Source: Algoriphagus yeomjeoni (GTDB lineage Bacteria; Bacteroidota; Bacteroidia; Cytophagales; Cyclobacteriaceae). Taken from it: a stretch of DNA of 64,000 nucleotides. The notes under the pieces are model-generated. The model saw nothing but the letters and a program-made list of their open reading frames with translations, was not told the DNA's origin and made no database searches. Location of the stretch: NCBI RefSeq assembly GCF_003259505.1, contig NZ_QLLK01000011.1, positions 62,001 through 126,000 on the forward strand, given 5' to 3'. Below, piece after piece: positions 17,361 through 26,519 of this stretch (its first letter is position 1; each line of letters opens with the position of its first letter). The position numbers and the translations under genes were made by a program.

Positions 17361-19661
17361 ATGCCTTTTCCAATCCGCAAAAACATCCAAACCCAAAGCT
17401 CTGCCGAATTCACAGGAATCGAGCTGACAAAACCTGCAAACTATGCCGCTGGATTTACGGGAGTGAAAGTGGCGCTACAACATACCTTCAAGGAAATGGG
17501 CGCGATTAAGTCTTTGCAAACCCTTTCTCATATGAACCAGAAGGATGGTTTTGACTGTCCGGGTTGCGCTTGGCCAGATCCTGAGCATCCTTCCAAAGTA
17601 GCCGAATACTGCGAAAATGGCGCTAAAGCTTTGGCTGAAGAAGCTACTAACAAAGAGGTAGACAACGCCTTTTTCTCAAACTATTCTGTGCAGGAAATCT
17701 CTAGATGGTCGGATTTCAAAATCGGAAAAAGTGGGCGTTTGGTTGCGCCGATGCTCCTCAAACCTGGCTCCAACCACTATGAAGAATGCACTTGGGAAGA
17801 AGCTTTCAGACTTATCGCAGACCATCTTCACGCGCTTGATAATCCCGATCAGGCTATTTTCTATACTTCGGGTAGATCCAGTAATGAAGCAGCATTTCTC
17901 TACGGACTTTTTGCGAGAGCATTTGGCACGAACAATATGCCTGACTGCTCCAATATGTGCCACGAATCCAGTGGAATCGGACTTTCGGAAACCCTTGGGA
18001 TAGGAAAAGGCTCAGTGAAATTAGAAGATTTTGACAAAGCAGAAGTTGTGATGGTAATTGGGCAAAACCCTGGAACCAACCATCCCCGAATGCTTTCTGC
18101 ATTGGAAAAATGTAAGAGAAACGGTGGTAAAATCATCAGCATCAATCCACTTCAGGAAGCCGGATTGATACGATTCAGAAATCCTCAGGAAATCAGCGGA
18201 ATGCTGCTCAATGGCCATGGGTTGACGGATATTTATCTTCAGGTGAAAATCAATCAGGACGTTGCCCTGTTGAAACTGATTGAGAAAAAGCTAGCTGCTC
18301 TTGAAAAAGCGAATGGAAACGTTTTTGACCATGAATTTATCGAAAAATACACCGAAGGATTTGAATCATTTTTAGCTCACTTAGAAACTCACAGTGAACA
18401 AGAATTACTGGAGCTTTGTGGAGTAGATGAGAACTTAATTAATGAAACAGTCGCCCTTTTATCCAAAAAAAGTAAAATCATCATCTGCTGGGCGATGGGC
18501 CTCACCCAGCATAAAAACGGGGTGGAAAACATCAAGGAATGCGTCAATTTACTTTTGCTCAAAGGGAGTTTGGGAAAGCCGGGAGTTGGCACCTGCCCCG
18601 TACGAGGACATAGCAATGTGCAAGGTGACAGAAGTGTCGGCATCATGCATTTTGTGTCCAAAGAACTGAATGAAGCGATCAAAAAAACTTTTGGCTTTGA
18701 TGCGCCAGATCATGAAGGCGTGGATGTGGTCAAAGCCATTCCTGCCATGTATGAGGGTAAAGCAAAAATATTCGTTGGCTTAGGCGGCAACTTTGTCTCT
18801 GCTGCTTCGGACACTGAATACACCGCCAAAGCGCTTCAAAACTGCGATCTCACCGTACAGATTAGCACAAAACTTAATCGCAGTCATTTGATTACCGGCA
18901 AAACTGCACTGATTTTACCTACCCTAGGGAGATCTGATAAGGACTTGAAAGATGGGAAACCACGGCATTTCACCGTGGAAAACAGCATGGGTATTGTCCA
19001 CCAATCCAAAGGCTTTCTCGATCCAATTTCTGACAATATCAAAAGTGAACCAGAGATAGTTGCTGGAATTGCTGCTGCCTATTTCAGGGAAGATCACCCT
19101 GTAAAATGGAAATCGCTTGGATCTAATTACGAGTTGCTGCGAGAGAAATTAGGCGAAGTGATTTTGGGCTTCAAAGACATGAATACCAAATCGGAAGGTT
19201 TTGGTTATTACTTACCAAATAATGTCAGAGAACTGGATTTCAGTAAACTCCCAAATCAAAAAGCACAGTTTTCAACTACTTCTCTGCCTGTTCATGACCT
19301 ACAAGAAAACGAATACCTACTCATGAGTATTCGCTCACACGATCAGTTTAACACGACGATTTATGGTTTGAACGATCGCTACAGAGGCATTCACAATGAG
19401 CGTCGTGTGCTCTTTATGAATGAATCCGATATGATTCAGGAGAACCTGAAGAAAATGGACGTGGTAAATATCCTAAGCAATTATGATGGGCAGGAACGAA
19501 AAGTATTTCAGTTTTTGGTGATCCCCTACAATATACCCAAAGGCAATCTCGCCGCTTATTATCCAGAAACAAACCCACTTATCCCTATCCAAGAATACGC
19601 TGATAAGAGTAATACACCTATTAGTAAGTCGGTGCGTGTGAGTTTGGAGAAAGCAGATTAA
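17361..19661 (+). CDS. FdhF/YdeP-family molybdopterin oxidoreductase
   Basis: A 766-residue molybdopterin (bis-MGD) enzyme of the YdeP type, related to formate dehydrogenase alpha subunits. Near the N-terminus the DCPGCAWPDP motif (Cys66, Cys69) and Cys84 replace the classical Fe-S motif. FYTSGRSSNEAAFL, NMCHESSGIGLSETLG and VVMVIGQNPGTNHPRML (about 150-250) are typical molybdopterin-binding stretches. The C-terminal domain has IRSHDQFNTTIYG and DRYRGI. The substrate of this family is not settled, although YdeP is linked to acid resistance in E. coli. No partner electron-transfer subunit is adjacent. The ATG at 17361 is preferred to TTG at 17295. Confidence 0.88.
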   Translation: MPFPIRKNIQTQSSAEFTGIELTKPANYAAGFTGVKVALQHTFKEMGAIKSLQTLSHMNQKDGFDCPGCAWPDPEHPSKVAEYCENGAKALAEEATNKEVDNAFFSNYSVQEISRWSDFKIGKSGRLVAPMLLKPGSNHYEECTWEEAFRLIADHLHALDNPDQAIFYTSGRSSNEAAFLYGLFARAFGTNNMPDCSNMCHESSGIGLSETLGIGKGSVKLEDFDKAEVVMVIGQNPGTNHPRMLSALEKCKRNGGKIISINPLQEAGLIRFRNPQEISGMLLNGHGLTDIYLQVKINQDVALLKLIEKKLAALEKANGNVFDHEFIEKYTEGFESFLAHLETHSEQELLELCGVDENLINETVALLSKKSKIIICWAMGLTQHKNGVENIKECVNLLLLKGSLGKPGVGTCPVRGHSNVQGDRSVGIMHFVSKELNEAIKKTFGFDAPDHEGVDVVKAIPAMYEGKAKIFVGLGGNFVSAASDTEYTAKALQNCDLTVQISTKLNRSHLITGKTALILPTLGRSDKDLKDGKPRHFTVENSMGIVHQSKGFLDPISDNIKSEPEIVAGIAAAYFREDHPVKWKSLGSNYELLREKLGEVILGFKDMNTKSEGFGYYLPNNVRELDFSKLPNQKAQFSTTSLPVHDLQENEYLLMSIRSHDQFNTTIYGLNDRYRGIHNERRVLFMNESDMIQENLKKMDVVNILSNYDGQERKVFQFLVIPYNIPKGNLAAYYPETNPLIPIQEYADKSNTPISKSVRVSLEKAD

Positions 19662-19711
19662 ATTTTTTAAGTAAAAAAAAAAGGTATGAATTCATGAAGT
19701 TAACTTTCGCA

Positions 19712-19735
19712 GCCCTCTCTTTTTCAAAAGAGGGC
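19712..19735. repeat. Hairpin repeat (GCCCTCT/AGAGGGC)
   Basis: GCCCTCT (19712-19718) and AGAGGGC (19729-19735) flank a T/A-rich loop, followed by CAAGGGGGATTT. The hairpin may act as a terminator for the molybdopterin oxidoreductase (stop at 19661) or be a dispersed repeat. The rest of the 298-base gap to 19959 shows no gene. Confidence 0.45.
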
Positions 19736-19959
19736 CAAGGGGGATTTCTCTAATAAATAGTAGTAGAGCTTAGCCAGACACTTTTGACCGGTCACCACAT
19801 GCATTTTTCACTTAGACTTATGAAATCCATTTCGTAATAATTCTCCGCTTGAGAATCAGTACAGGTTAGTATTAAAAGAGATAATTGCTATTTTAAGCCA
19901 ATCTTAAAATGATCTTTAGGTAAAACCCGAATTATCCAAAATAACCTTAACCTTTTCTC

Positions 19960-20172
19960 ATGCAATCCAAACAATGGAAGATCTTGGTGCTTGTAGTCAT
20001 ATGTTTGACCCTCGGCTCCTTTTTATTTCTTTTCAAAGAAAACAAACTCGAACCTATCCTAGCTGGAATCCCTTTTGTCTTTTGGACAGGATTTCTTATT
20101 ACGGCATTAGTTGTATTTGCCACATTTTTGGGATCAAAATTTTTTCCATTTGAAGATCCGAAGAAGCAATGA
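19960..20172 (+). CDS. Small two-helix membrane protein, partner of the downstream symporter
   Basis: A 70-residue protein with two hydrophobic helices (about 7-25 and 36-60) and a charged C-terminal tail (FEDPKKQ). Its stop overlaps the start of the sodium:solute symporter gene (ATGA at 20169-20172), so translation is coupled. The arrangement recalls small membrane proteins such as YhdT (DUF997) beside PanF or DUF3311 proteins beside other SSS transporters; I infer an accessory role for the symporter. No catalytic motif is present. Confidence 0.75.
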   Translation: MQSKQWKILVLVVICLTLGSFLFLFKENKLEPILAGIPFVFWTGFLITALVVFATFLGSKFFPFEDPKKQ

Positions 20173-21581
20173 TCGGTTGGTTAATATTCTTCTTCACGCT
20201 GTTCCTGGCCATGCTGGGATACGCCTCTTACAGATCTTACAATAAAGAAAGAACCTCCGACGACTTTATTTTCGCAGGTTCAAACATTGGAACCATATTA
20301 GGCTTTCTGACCTTTTCGGCAGCATTATTCTCTGCATTTACTTTTATGGGCATGCCGGATTTCTTCCGAACTCACGGTGTGGGTGCTTGGATTTTCTTAG
20401 CTTTTTCGGATGCCTTGATGGTCTTTTTCCTGATTTGGTTTGGGTACGCCTTAAGAAAGCGCGCTTCTATCAATGGGTATAAAGGGGTTGCCGGACTAAT
20501 GAAATCCTGCTATGGCAATTCGTTTGCAGGGTATTTAGTCTTTGCTAGTGCCTTCCTATTCCTAATCCCTTATGTAGCGATTCAAATCCGTGGAATCTCC
20601 ATCTTTTTGGATGCGGCTTTCCCTGATATGCTTCCGTACTGGTCTTGGTCAGCACTTTTGGTGTTTATCATGCTAATCTATTCTGAGATCGGCGGACTAA
20701 AAGCCATCGTCTATAGCGATGCTATTCAAGGCGTAATCATGCTTACCGTAATTTGGATTATAGGTGTGACCTGCCTACAAATGAGCGGAGGCCTAGAAGC
20801 TGGTCTGGCTACAGTAGCTTCTACCAGCCCAGACCTGCTAACACTTCCCGGTCCAAAAGGGCTATTCACCAGTCCATTTCTTATAGCCTCAGCGATAGCC
20901 ATTGTCCTGATCCCGGTGTCTCAGCCTCAGTTTACTACCCGGTTGGTTGTCATGAAAAATCTGAAATCAGTCCATAGAATGGCTTATGCTGTTGGGATTT
21001 TTGCCATCTTGGTCATACTACCAACAGCTTTTATCGGACTTTATGGTGCGATAAAATACCCAGAGGCCAGCACTGCGGATTTCCTGACCAATGCGCTTTT
21101 GTTTGATCAGGCAGTTCCAGTGGCCGCACTCGCAGTGGTAGGTTTATTTGCTGCATGTCTTTCTACTACGAATGCCCAGATTTTCGCCTTGGGCACCGAG
21201 CTAAGATCTATGCTTACAGGTTCAGACCAATTCAACATGCGAATCACGAAGATATCCATCCTAGTATTTTCACTGATTGTTTTGGTATTTTCCACCTATA
21301 TGAGTGATGAGTTGGTATTGCTTGCTCGCGTAAGTTTTGCAGGTACTTCTATGATTGCTCCGGTGGTTTTGGGAGCGGTGATGTTCAAAAACCCACCGAA
21401 AGAATTGATTTACCTTTCAACTCTTGCCTTGGTAACATTTGTATCATCCCTAGTTGGAATTGTCCCCTCGATTATCGCAGGATATCCACTGGATTTCTTG
21501 ATGTACTGCATTCTTTTTATTATCACTTTTATCTTGATGCTTCGCCATCATTTGACTCAAAAAACTACTCATGAAGCTTGA
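20169..21581 (+). CDS. Sodium:solute symporter (SSS family)
   Basis: A 470-residue permease with about 13 transmembrane helices. SSS features are clear: FIFAGSNIGTILGFLTFSAA near residues 34-53, RKRASINGYKG, YSEIGGLKAIVYSDAIQG (about 173-190, the classic G-G-x-x-A-V-x-x-T/S-D-x-x-Q block) and LAVVGLFAACLSTTNAQIFAL. It is translationally coupled to the small membrane protein upstream and overlaps the GH88-like gene downstream by 11 bases, so the solute is probably the substrate or product of that hydrolase (a sugar acid or oligosaccharide). This pairing is inference. Confidence 0.9.
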   Translation: MIGWLIFFFTLFLAMLGYASYRSYNKERTSDDFIFAGSNIGTILGFLTFSAALFSAFTFMGMPDFFRTHGVGAWIFLAFSDALMVFFLIWFGYALRKRASINGYKGVAGLMKSCYGNSFAGYLVFASAFLFLIPYVAIQIRGISIFLDAAFPDMLPYWSWSALLVFIMLIYSEIGGLKAIVYSDAIQGVIMLTVIWIIGVTCLQMSGGLEAGLATVASTSPDLLTLPGPKGLFTSPFLIASAIAIVLIPVSQPQFTTRLVVMKNLKSVHRMAYAVGIFAILVILPTAFIGLYGAIKYPEASTADFLTNALLFDQAVPVAALAVVGLFAACLSTTNAQIFALGTELRSMLTGSDQFNMRITKISILVFSLIVLVFSTYMSDELVLLARVSFAGTSMIAPVVLGAVMFKNPPKELIYLSTLALVTFVSSLVGIVPSIIAGYPLDFLMYCILFIITFILMLRHHLTQKTTHEA

Positions 21582-22950
21582 TTCAACTATTTCAATACAT
21601 GATTTGGAGACCTCTCTCACAAGATTTTGGGAGCTTTCCGGAGAAAAAATAAACCTAATCGAATCCAATTTCGACACTGCGAATGGTGCGCCTGTTTTCA
21701 CAGAAAAAGGAAAATACGTCACCCGAGGCTGGACAGAATGGACTCAAGGCTTTCAATACGGCTCGGCGATCTTGCAATTTGACGCAACTGGAGATGAGCA
21801 GTTCTTGAAAATCGGTAGAGACAGCACCCTGAACAAAATGGCACCTCACCTCACCCACACCGGAGTGCATGACCATGGATTCAATAATGTGAGTACCTAT
21901 GGCAATTTGCTTCGCCTAATCAAAGAAGGGAAAATAAAAGGTGCCGACTGGGAGAAAAACTTTTATGAACTGGCACTCAAAGTCAGTGGAGCTGTGCAAG
22001 CAATGCGCTGGACCAACACAACTAATGGGGGCTATATTTACTCATTCAATGGCCCGCATTCACTTTTTGTGGATACCATTCGATCCTGTCGTGCTCTGGT
22101 TGTTTCTCATGGATTAGGCCATGTGCTACAAGGTGAAAACGACAAGAGAATCTCACTGATCCAGCGGGCAATTCAGCATATTTTGAGCACCCTTCGCTAT
22201 TCTATTTACTATGGAGAAGGTCGAGACACCTACGATCTCTCTGGCAGAACGGCTCATGAAATCATCTTCAACACAAACGACGGAAATTACCGCTGTCCGA
22301 ATTCCCAACAAGGCTATACAGGTTTTAGCACTTGGACTCGTGGCTTGGCTTGGGCAATTTGCGGAATAGGAGAAACACTGGAAATTCTGGATAAAATTGA
22401 TGAAAGCGACTACTCATCCATTATTTCTAAGAACGATTTCATCACAGAATTGAAAAAAGCTGCTATCGCCACCTGTGAATTTTACCTAGCTAACACACCT
22501 ACTGATGGCATTCCCTATTGGGATACAGGAGCACCAAATTTGCATAAAATGGGAGATTACCTGAACGAGAAATCAGATCCATACAATCCCCATGAGCCAA
22601 TCGATTCCTCTGCTGCCTGCATTACCGCGCAGGGTTTAATCAGAATTGGAAATTGGCTAAAAAGCTCAGATCCTGAACTTTCGGAAAAGTATATCCAAGC
22701 AGGAATTCAAATAGCCAAAAACCTTTTCTCTGAGCCTTATATCTCTACCGACCCAACACATCAAGGGTTGATTTTGCATGCAATCTATCATCAACCAAAT
22801 GGCTGGGATCATCGCCCTGAGGCTGACAAAGCACCTTATGGAGAATCTTGTATGTGGGGTGATTATCATGCCCGAGAACTTGCTTTACTACTTCAGCGCA
22901 TGCAAAAGGGTGAGAACAATTACAGCTTCTTTAACTGTGTAAGCCAATGA
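21571..22950 (+). CDS. Glycoside hydrolase, GH88-like (unsaturated glucuronyl hydrolase type)
   Basis: A 459-residue (alpha/alpha)6-barrel-like enzyme without a signal peptide, hence cytoplasmic. Two aspartates match the GH88 catalytic positions: Asp101 in HDHGFNN and Asp168 in FVDTIRS. Aromatic residues typical of the pocket appear in GWTEWTQGFQYG, STWTRGLAWAICG and NGWDHRP. GH88 enzymes hydrate the double bond of unsaturated uronyl oligosaccharides released by polysaccharide lyases. It overlaps the symporter gene by 11 bases and the next gene by 4. A related family such as GH105 is the main alternative. Confidence 0.75.
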   Translation: MKLDSTISIHDLETSLTRFWELSGEKINLIESNFDTANGAPVFTEKGKYVTRGWTEWTQGFQYGSAILQFDATGDEQFLKIGRDSTLNKMAPHLTHTGVHDHGFNNVSTYGNLLRLIKEGKIKGADWEKNFYELALKVSGAVQAMRWTNTTNGGYIYSFNGPHSLFVDTIRSCRALVVSHGLGHVLQGENDKRISLIQRAIQHILSTLRYSIYYGEGRDTYDLSGRTAHEIIFNTNDGNYRCPNSQQGYTGFSTWTRGLAWAICGIGETLEILDKIDESDYSSIISKNDFITELKKAAIATCEFYLANTPTDGIPYWDTGAPNLHKMGDYLNEKSDPYNPHEPIDSSAACITAQGLIRIGNWLKSSDPELSEKYIQAGIQIAKNLFSEPYISTDPTHQGLILHAIYHQPNGWDHRPEADKAPYGESCMWGDYHARELALLLQRMQKGENNYSFFNCVSQ

Positions 22951-24392
22951 GCACCGGAAAATACAAACCTCAATACCCAAGAGTCGCCCAACTAAAGACT
23001 GCAGAAGACCTAAGTGACCACCTTTTAAAAGAAGGGATTGAGATGGGTTTTGACAAAGAATTAAAAACAGGTGCAAACTCACCCTTCGCGAAAACTCATA
23101 CCACGCGCGCTGGTAACAGCATTGGAAATGCATTCTGCATCCTGCCAATGGAAGGCTGGGACGGCACAACGGATGGCAAACCTACCGAACTCACCAAAAG
23201 ACGTTGGAAAAACTTTGCGATCTCTGGAGCGAAACTACTTTGGGGATGTGAAGCAGTGGCCGTACAGCCTGCAGGACGAGCTAACCCTAACCAACTCATG
23301 ATCAATGAGAAGAACTTGGGTGACTTTGAAGAGCTGTACCAACTTGTGAAGCGGGAACATGAAACTGCTTTTGGTAATTCTGATGATTTACTCACTGGAT
23401 TGCAATTGACACATTCGGGCAGGTTTTGCAAGCCTAATAGCAAAACCAAAATGGAGCCTAAGATTCTTTATTCCCACCCGGTTTTAAATAAGAAATTTGG
23501 TTTGGCTGAGGATTATCCGCTGATGACAGATGGGGAAATCTCAGAATTAATCGATGCGTATGTGATCGCTGCCGTTCGTGCGCAAAAGACTGGATATAAG
23601 TTCGTTGACATCAAACATTGCCATGGCTATTTGGGACATGAGTTTCTCAGTGCCTATGATCGAGAAGGAAAATATGGAAAATCTCTAGAGAACCGCACCC
23701 GTTTCATAAGAGAAATCACCGCAGGAATCAGAGCTGAAGCACCAGGACTGGAGATTGGTGTTCGCATGAGTATTTTTGACTGGATGCCATTCAAGCAAGG
23801 CCCCGAGGGAACTGGGATCCCCGCAACTGAAGCTCCTTATAAATACGCTTTTGGAGGAGATGAATCTGGTCAAGGAGAAGATCTTAGCGAATCTTTTCAG
23901 TTCCTGAAGGAATTGGAAAACTTGGATATTGAACTGCTATGCACCACAGCAGGCAGTCCGTATTACAATCCTCATATTCAGCGCCCAGCACTTTTCCCAC
24001 CATCAGATGGCTATATGCCGCCAGAAGATCCTCTTCATGGCGTGGCGCGTCAAATCTCTGCTGTGAGTAAAGTAAAAAAGGCATTTCCAAATTTCTATAC
24101 GGTTGGCTCAGGATATTCTTATCTGCAAGAATGGCTACCAAATGTGGCTCAAAATGTATTGGACGCAGGAAAAGCGGATTCCATAGGTTTGGGAAGAATG
24201 GTGCTGAGCTATCCAGAATTGCCGGCAGATGTGTTGGAAGGAACTCCAATGAAGCGTGCTAAAATCTGCCGCACCTTCTCAGATTGTACAACGGCCCCAA
24301 GAAACGGAATGATTTCTGGCTGTTTCCCCTTAGATCCTTTTTACAAAAAAATGGAAATACACGAAACACTTAAAACGATCAAAGCATCATGA
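22947..24392 (+). CDS. Old yellow enzyme-like NADH:flavin oxidoreductase
   Basis: A 481-residue FMN-dependent TIM-barrel protein. Family motifs are QLTHSGR (154-160), DIKHCHGYLGHEFLSAYD (221-238, with the histidine pair that positions the substrate), GKSLENRTRFIREI, and a late phosphate-binding strand DSIGLGRMVLSYP. It ends at a cysteine-bearing CRTFSDCTTAPRNG tail but lacks the fused 4Fe-4S/FAD half of 2,4-dienoyl-CoA reductases. Members reduce activated C=C bonds. In this operon it may act on an unsaturated sugar-derived ketone, which is inference from its place between a GH88-like gene and an SDR gene. Confidence 0.82.
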   Translation: MSTGKYKPQYPRVAQLKTAEDLSDHLLKEGIEMGFDKELKTGANSPFAKTHTTRAGNSIGNAFCILPMEGWDGTTDGKPTELTKRRWKNFAISGAKLLWGCEAVAVQPAGRANPNQLMINEKNLGDFEELYQLVKREHETAFGNSDDLLTGLQLTHSGRFCKPNSKTKMEPKILYSHPVLNKKFGLAEDYPLMTDGEISELIDAYVIAAVRAQKTGYKFVDIKHCHGYLGHEFLSAYDREGKYGKSLENRTRFIREITAGIRAEAPGLEIGVRMSIFDWMPFKQGPEGTGIPATEAPYKYAFGGDESGQGEDLSESFQFLKELENLDIELLCTTAGSPYYNPHIQRPALFPPSDGYMPPEDPLHGVARQISAVSKVKKAFPNFYTVGSGYSYLQEWLPNVAQNVLDAGKADSIGLGRMVLSYPELPADVLEGTPMKRAKICRTFSDCTTAPRNGMISGCFPLDPFYKKMEIHETLKTIKAS

Positions 24393-25159
24393 GTCGAGTA
24401 GCATTAGTCACGGGTGGGTCGCGAGGAATTGGATTGGGAATAGCACGCAAACTTGCCGAAGCTGGAATAAACCTAGCGATAAACGGAGTGCGCGAAGAGA
24501 CCAGTGTCAGAGAGGCTTTGGAAGAGCTGAAAGGATACGGTGTTCGGGTAGAATACCTACAAGGGAATATTGCTTCTAGCGAGGATCGGAAAGCAATCGT
24601 TGAAGGTTTGTTAGCGAAATTTGGTAAAATCGATATCCTTGTCAACAATGCCGGAGTAGCGCCGAGAACCAGAAGTGACATATTTGATATTACAGAGGAA
24701 GACTACGACCATCTCATGGAGATCAATCAAAAAGGCACCTTTTTCTTGACTCAAGCTATAGCAAAATGGATGGCGGATTTGAAAACGACCAATCCTGATT
24801 CGGAAATTTCTATAGTCAATATTACCTCTATTTCCTCTACAGTAGCCTCCACCACTCGGGCTTCGTATTGCATGTCCAAGTCTGCTTTATCCATGCTTTC
24901 TAAGGTGTTGGCTGTGAAAATGGCAGAATATGACATCCCAGTTTATGAGATTCGACCAGGCGTTATCGAAACGGATATGATCGAAAAAGTCCGCGAGAAA
25001 TACCACGAGGGAGTAAAAAACGGAATGACGCTAGAGCGAAGAATGGGAGTTCCTGAGGATATTGGCAAAGTAGTAGCTGCGTTAGTAAAGGGAGATCTCC
25101 CCTATTCTACTGGTCAGGTGATATGTGTTGATGGCGGAATGACTATATCGAGGATGTAG
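24389..25159 (+). CDS. SDR-family oxidoreductase (FabG-like)
   Basis: A 256-residue short-chain dehydrogenase. Cofactor motif TGGSRGIG (8-15), structural NNAG (86-89) and catalytic Ser147, Tyr160 and Lys164 are all in place; the C-terminal PYSTGQVICVDGG is typical of classical SDRs. It is usually annotated as a 3-ketoacyl-ACP reductase, but its position as last gene of a carbohydrate-type operon (4-base overlap with the flavin oxidoreductase) favours a sugar or sugar-acid dehydrogenase role. The reaction is not determined. Confidence 0.85.
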   Translation: MSRVALVTGGSRGIGLGIARKLAEAGINLAINGVREETSVREALEELKGYGVRVEYLQGNIASSEDRKAIVEGLLAKFGKIDILVNNAGVAPRTRSDIFDITEEDYDHLMEINQKGTFFLTQAIAKWMADLKTTNPDSEISIVNITSISSTVASTTRASYCMSKSALSMLSKVLAVKMAEYDIPVYEIRPGVIETDMIEKVREKYHEGVKNGMTLERRMGVPEDIGKVVAALVKGDLPYSTGQVICVDGGMTISRM

Positions 25160-25231
25160 TATACAGATTAGATTCAAACAACATCAATACGATTTCGTAG
25201 ACATTGTTGTCTGATTTTACGACATTTAGCT

Positions 25232-25453
25232 ATGGAATTTAATAAATATATCGAAATCAATCCCAGCAAACGTTTTGGAAAACCAACTATCATCGGTACT
25301 AGAATTTCAGTAGCAGATGTTTTAAACTGGTTAGCAAACGGAATGACCAAAGAGGAAATTATTTCCGATTTTCCAGAGCTGTCCGTAGACAGCATTCACG
25401 CCTGTTTGTTATTTGCAGCAACGAGAGAAAAACAATTAGGAATAGCATCATGA
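25232..25453 (+). CDS. DUF433 antitoxin-like protein
   Basis: A 73-residue DUF433 protein (winged-helix VapB45-like fold): INPSKRFGKPTIIGTRISV at 9-27, then VLNWLANGMTKEEIISDFPELS, which is the typical order. DUF433 proteins are DNA-binding antitoxins normally paired with a PIN-like DUF5615 toxin. Here the stop codon overlaps the start of such a toxin frame (ATGA at 25450-25453). Because that toxin is interrupted, the antitoxin may now be a remnant. Confidence 0.88.
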   Translation: MEFNKYIEINPSKRFGKPTIIGTRISVADVLNWLANGMTKEEIISDFPELSVDSIHACLLFAATREKQLGIAS

Positions 25454-25800
25454 AGCTCTTGTTCGATCAGAACATTTCCTTCAAAATTGTAAAATGGCTT
25501 TCAGATATTTACCCAAAAGCAAAGCAGGTTAGGTAGCTAGGAATTGAAAATTTTTCAGATAAAGAAATCTGGGAATATGCCAAGCGCGAAAATTTTATAA
25601 TTGTCACCTTCGATGCTGATTTCTACCATTTTTCAATTGTGCGGCAGCACCTGCCCAAAATCATTTGGATCCGTTCAATTTCCCAATCTACAAATGTGAT
25701 TGAAGCATTATTTAGAAAGCACCTACTAGATATCCAATTTTTTAACGAAGATGCGACCTTGTCTTGTCTGGAGCTGATGGGAAAAACTCAAATGGACTGA
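25450..25800 (+). pseudogene. DUF5615 PIN-like toxin with in-frame TAG
   Basis: Translation from the ATG at 25450 gives MKLLFDQNISFKIVKWL, the DUF5615 N-terminus with its acidic active-site residue Asp6, then reaches TAG at 25534-25536 (codon 29). The same frame continues as LGIENFSDKEIWEYAKREN, then FIIVTFDADFYHF (second acidic cluster), LPKIIWIRS and a natural stop at 25798. Everything expected of a roughly 116-residue toxin is present apart from this one nonsense codon, one base from CAG, AAG or GAG. A recent inactivation is the simplest reading; a sequencing error or stop-codon readthrough cannot be excluded. Confidence 0.88.
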
Positions 25801-25816
25801 AAATCAATTATTTGAA

Positions 25817-26386
25817 CTAGGCTAATGATTTAGTCAGTATTTCACTTAGCCAATCATTAACCTTCAAATCCATCACTAAGTGAATCCTGTCAGATTCCCC
25901 TTCATTTATGACTCGATGCGGATCAGATAGCCTAAGGTACCAGCACTCACCTTCCTGCATCTTCACTTTAGTGTTATTTACAAAGAAGCTTACCTTTTCG
26001 TTGGTGAAAATAGGAATGTGAACTCTAACTTCTCCTTCATCTAGGTCATAATCCCGATGTTCATTTATTTCCGATCCTGGAGTCAGTTTCATCAATCTAA
26101 CGGAACATTTTTCTGCCTCAAAACAAGCCAAAACAGATTTAATATAGGGACAAAGTTCCAAAAAAGGAGTAGCTACAAAATCATAATCTCCGGGAATAGC
26201 AGCTGCCATCTGAATAGGGTGAGTCACACCTGCCTGTGCCGTCAGCGGAATCACAGACCAGTTACCGTCATAATTCTGTGTCACAAAATGATCGATCCAC
26301 TCAATGTTAATCAGGTTTTTTACTTCTGACTGGAGCGTAAGAATATCAAAATGAAATGGAAGTTGAACCCTATCTGAATTGCTCAT
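25817..26386 (-). CDS. Aspartyl/asparaginyl beta-hydroxylase-like dioxygenase
   Basis: A 189-residue cupin-type 2-oxoglutarate and Fe(II)-dependent oxygenase of the AspH/LpxO family. His110-x-Asp112 (NEHRDYD) and His157 (SDPHRVINEG) are the expected iron ligands for this family; Arg167 (SDRIHLVMD) would bind 2-oxoglutarate. No membrane anchor is present, so it is soluble and cytoplasmic. The target could be a protein side chain, a free amino acid or a lipid; nothing in the neighbourhood decides this. It is convergent with the toxin-antitoxin remnant. Confidence 0.85.
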   Translation of the reverse strand: MSNSDRVQLPFHFDILTLQSEVKNLINIEWIDHFVTQNYDGNWSVIPLTAQAGVTHPIQMAAAIPGDYDFVATPFLELCPYIKSVLACFEAEKCSVRLMKLTPGSEINEHRDYDLDEGEVRVHIPIFTNEKVSFFVNNTKVKMQEGECWYLRLSDPHRVINEGESDRIHLVMDLKVNDWLSEILTKSLA

Positions 26387-26519
26387 TTATAAAAAGTTGT
26401 CGTGACAATGCACATTAAATATAGCTGTTTAGTTTTGAGCAACAATTACTAAAATCTATGGCCTTCTTGCAAAGTCAATTCAATTTCTCGAGTTTGTAGC
26501 ATACTAACATCAAAGCCCC

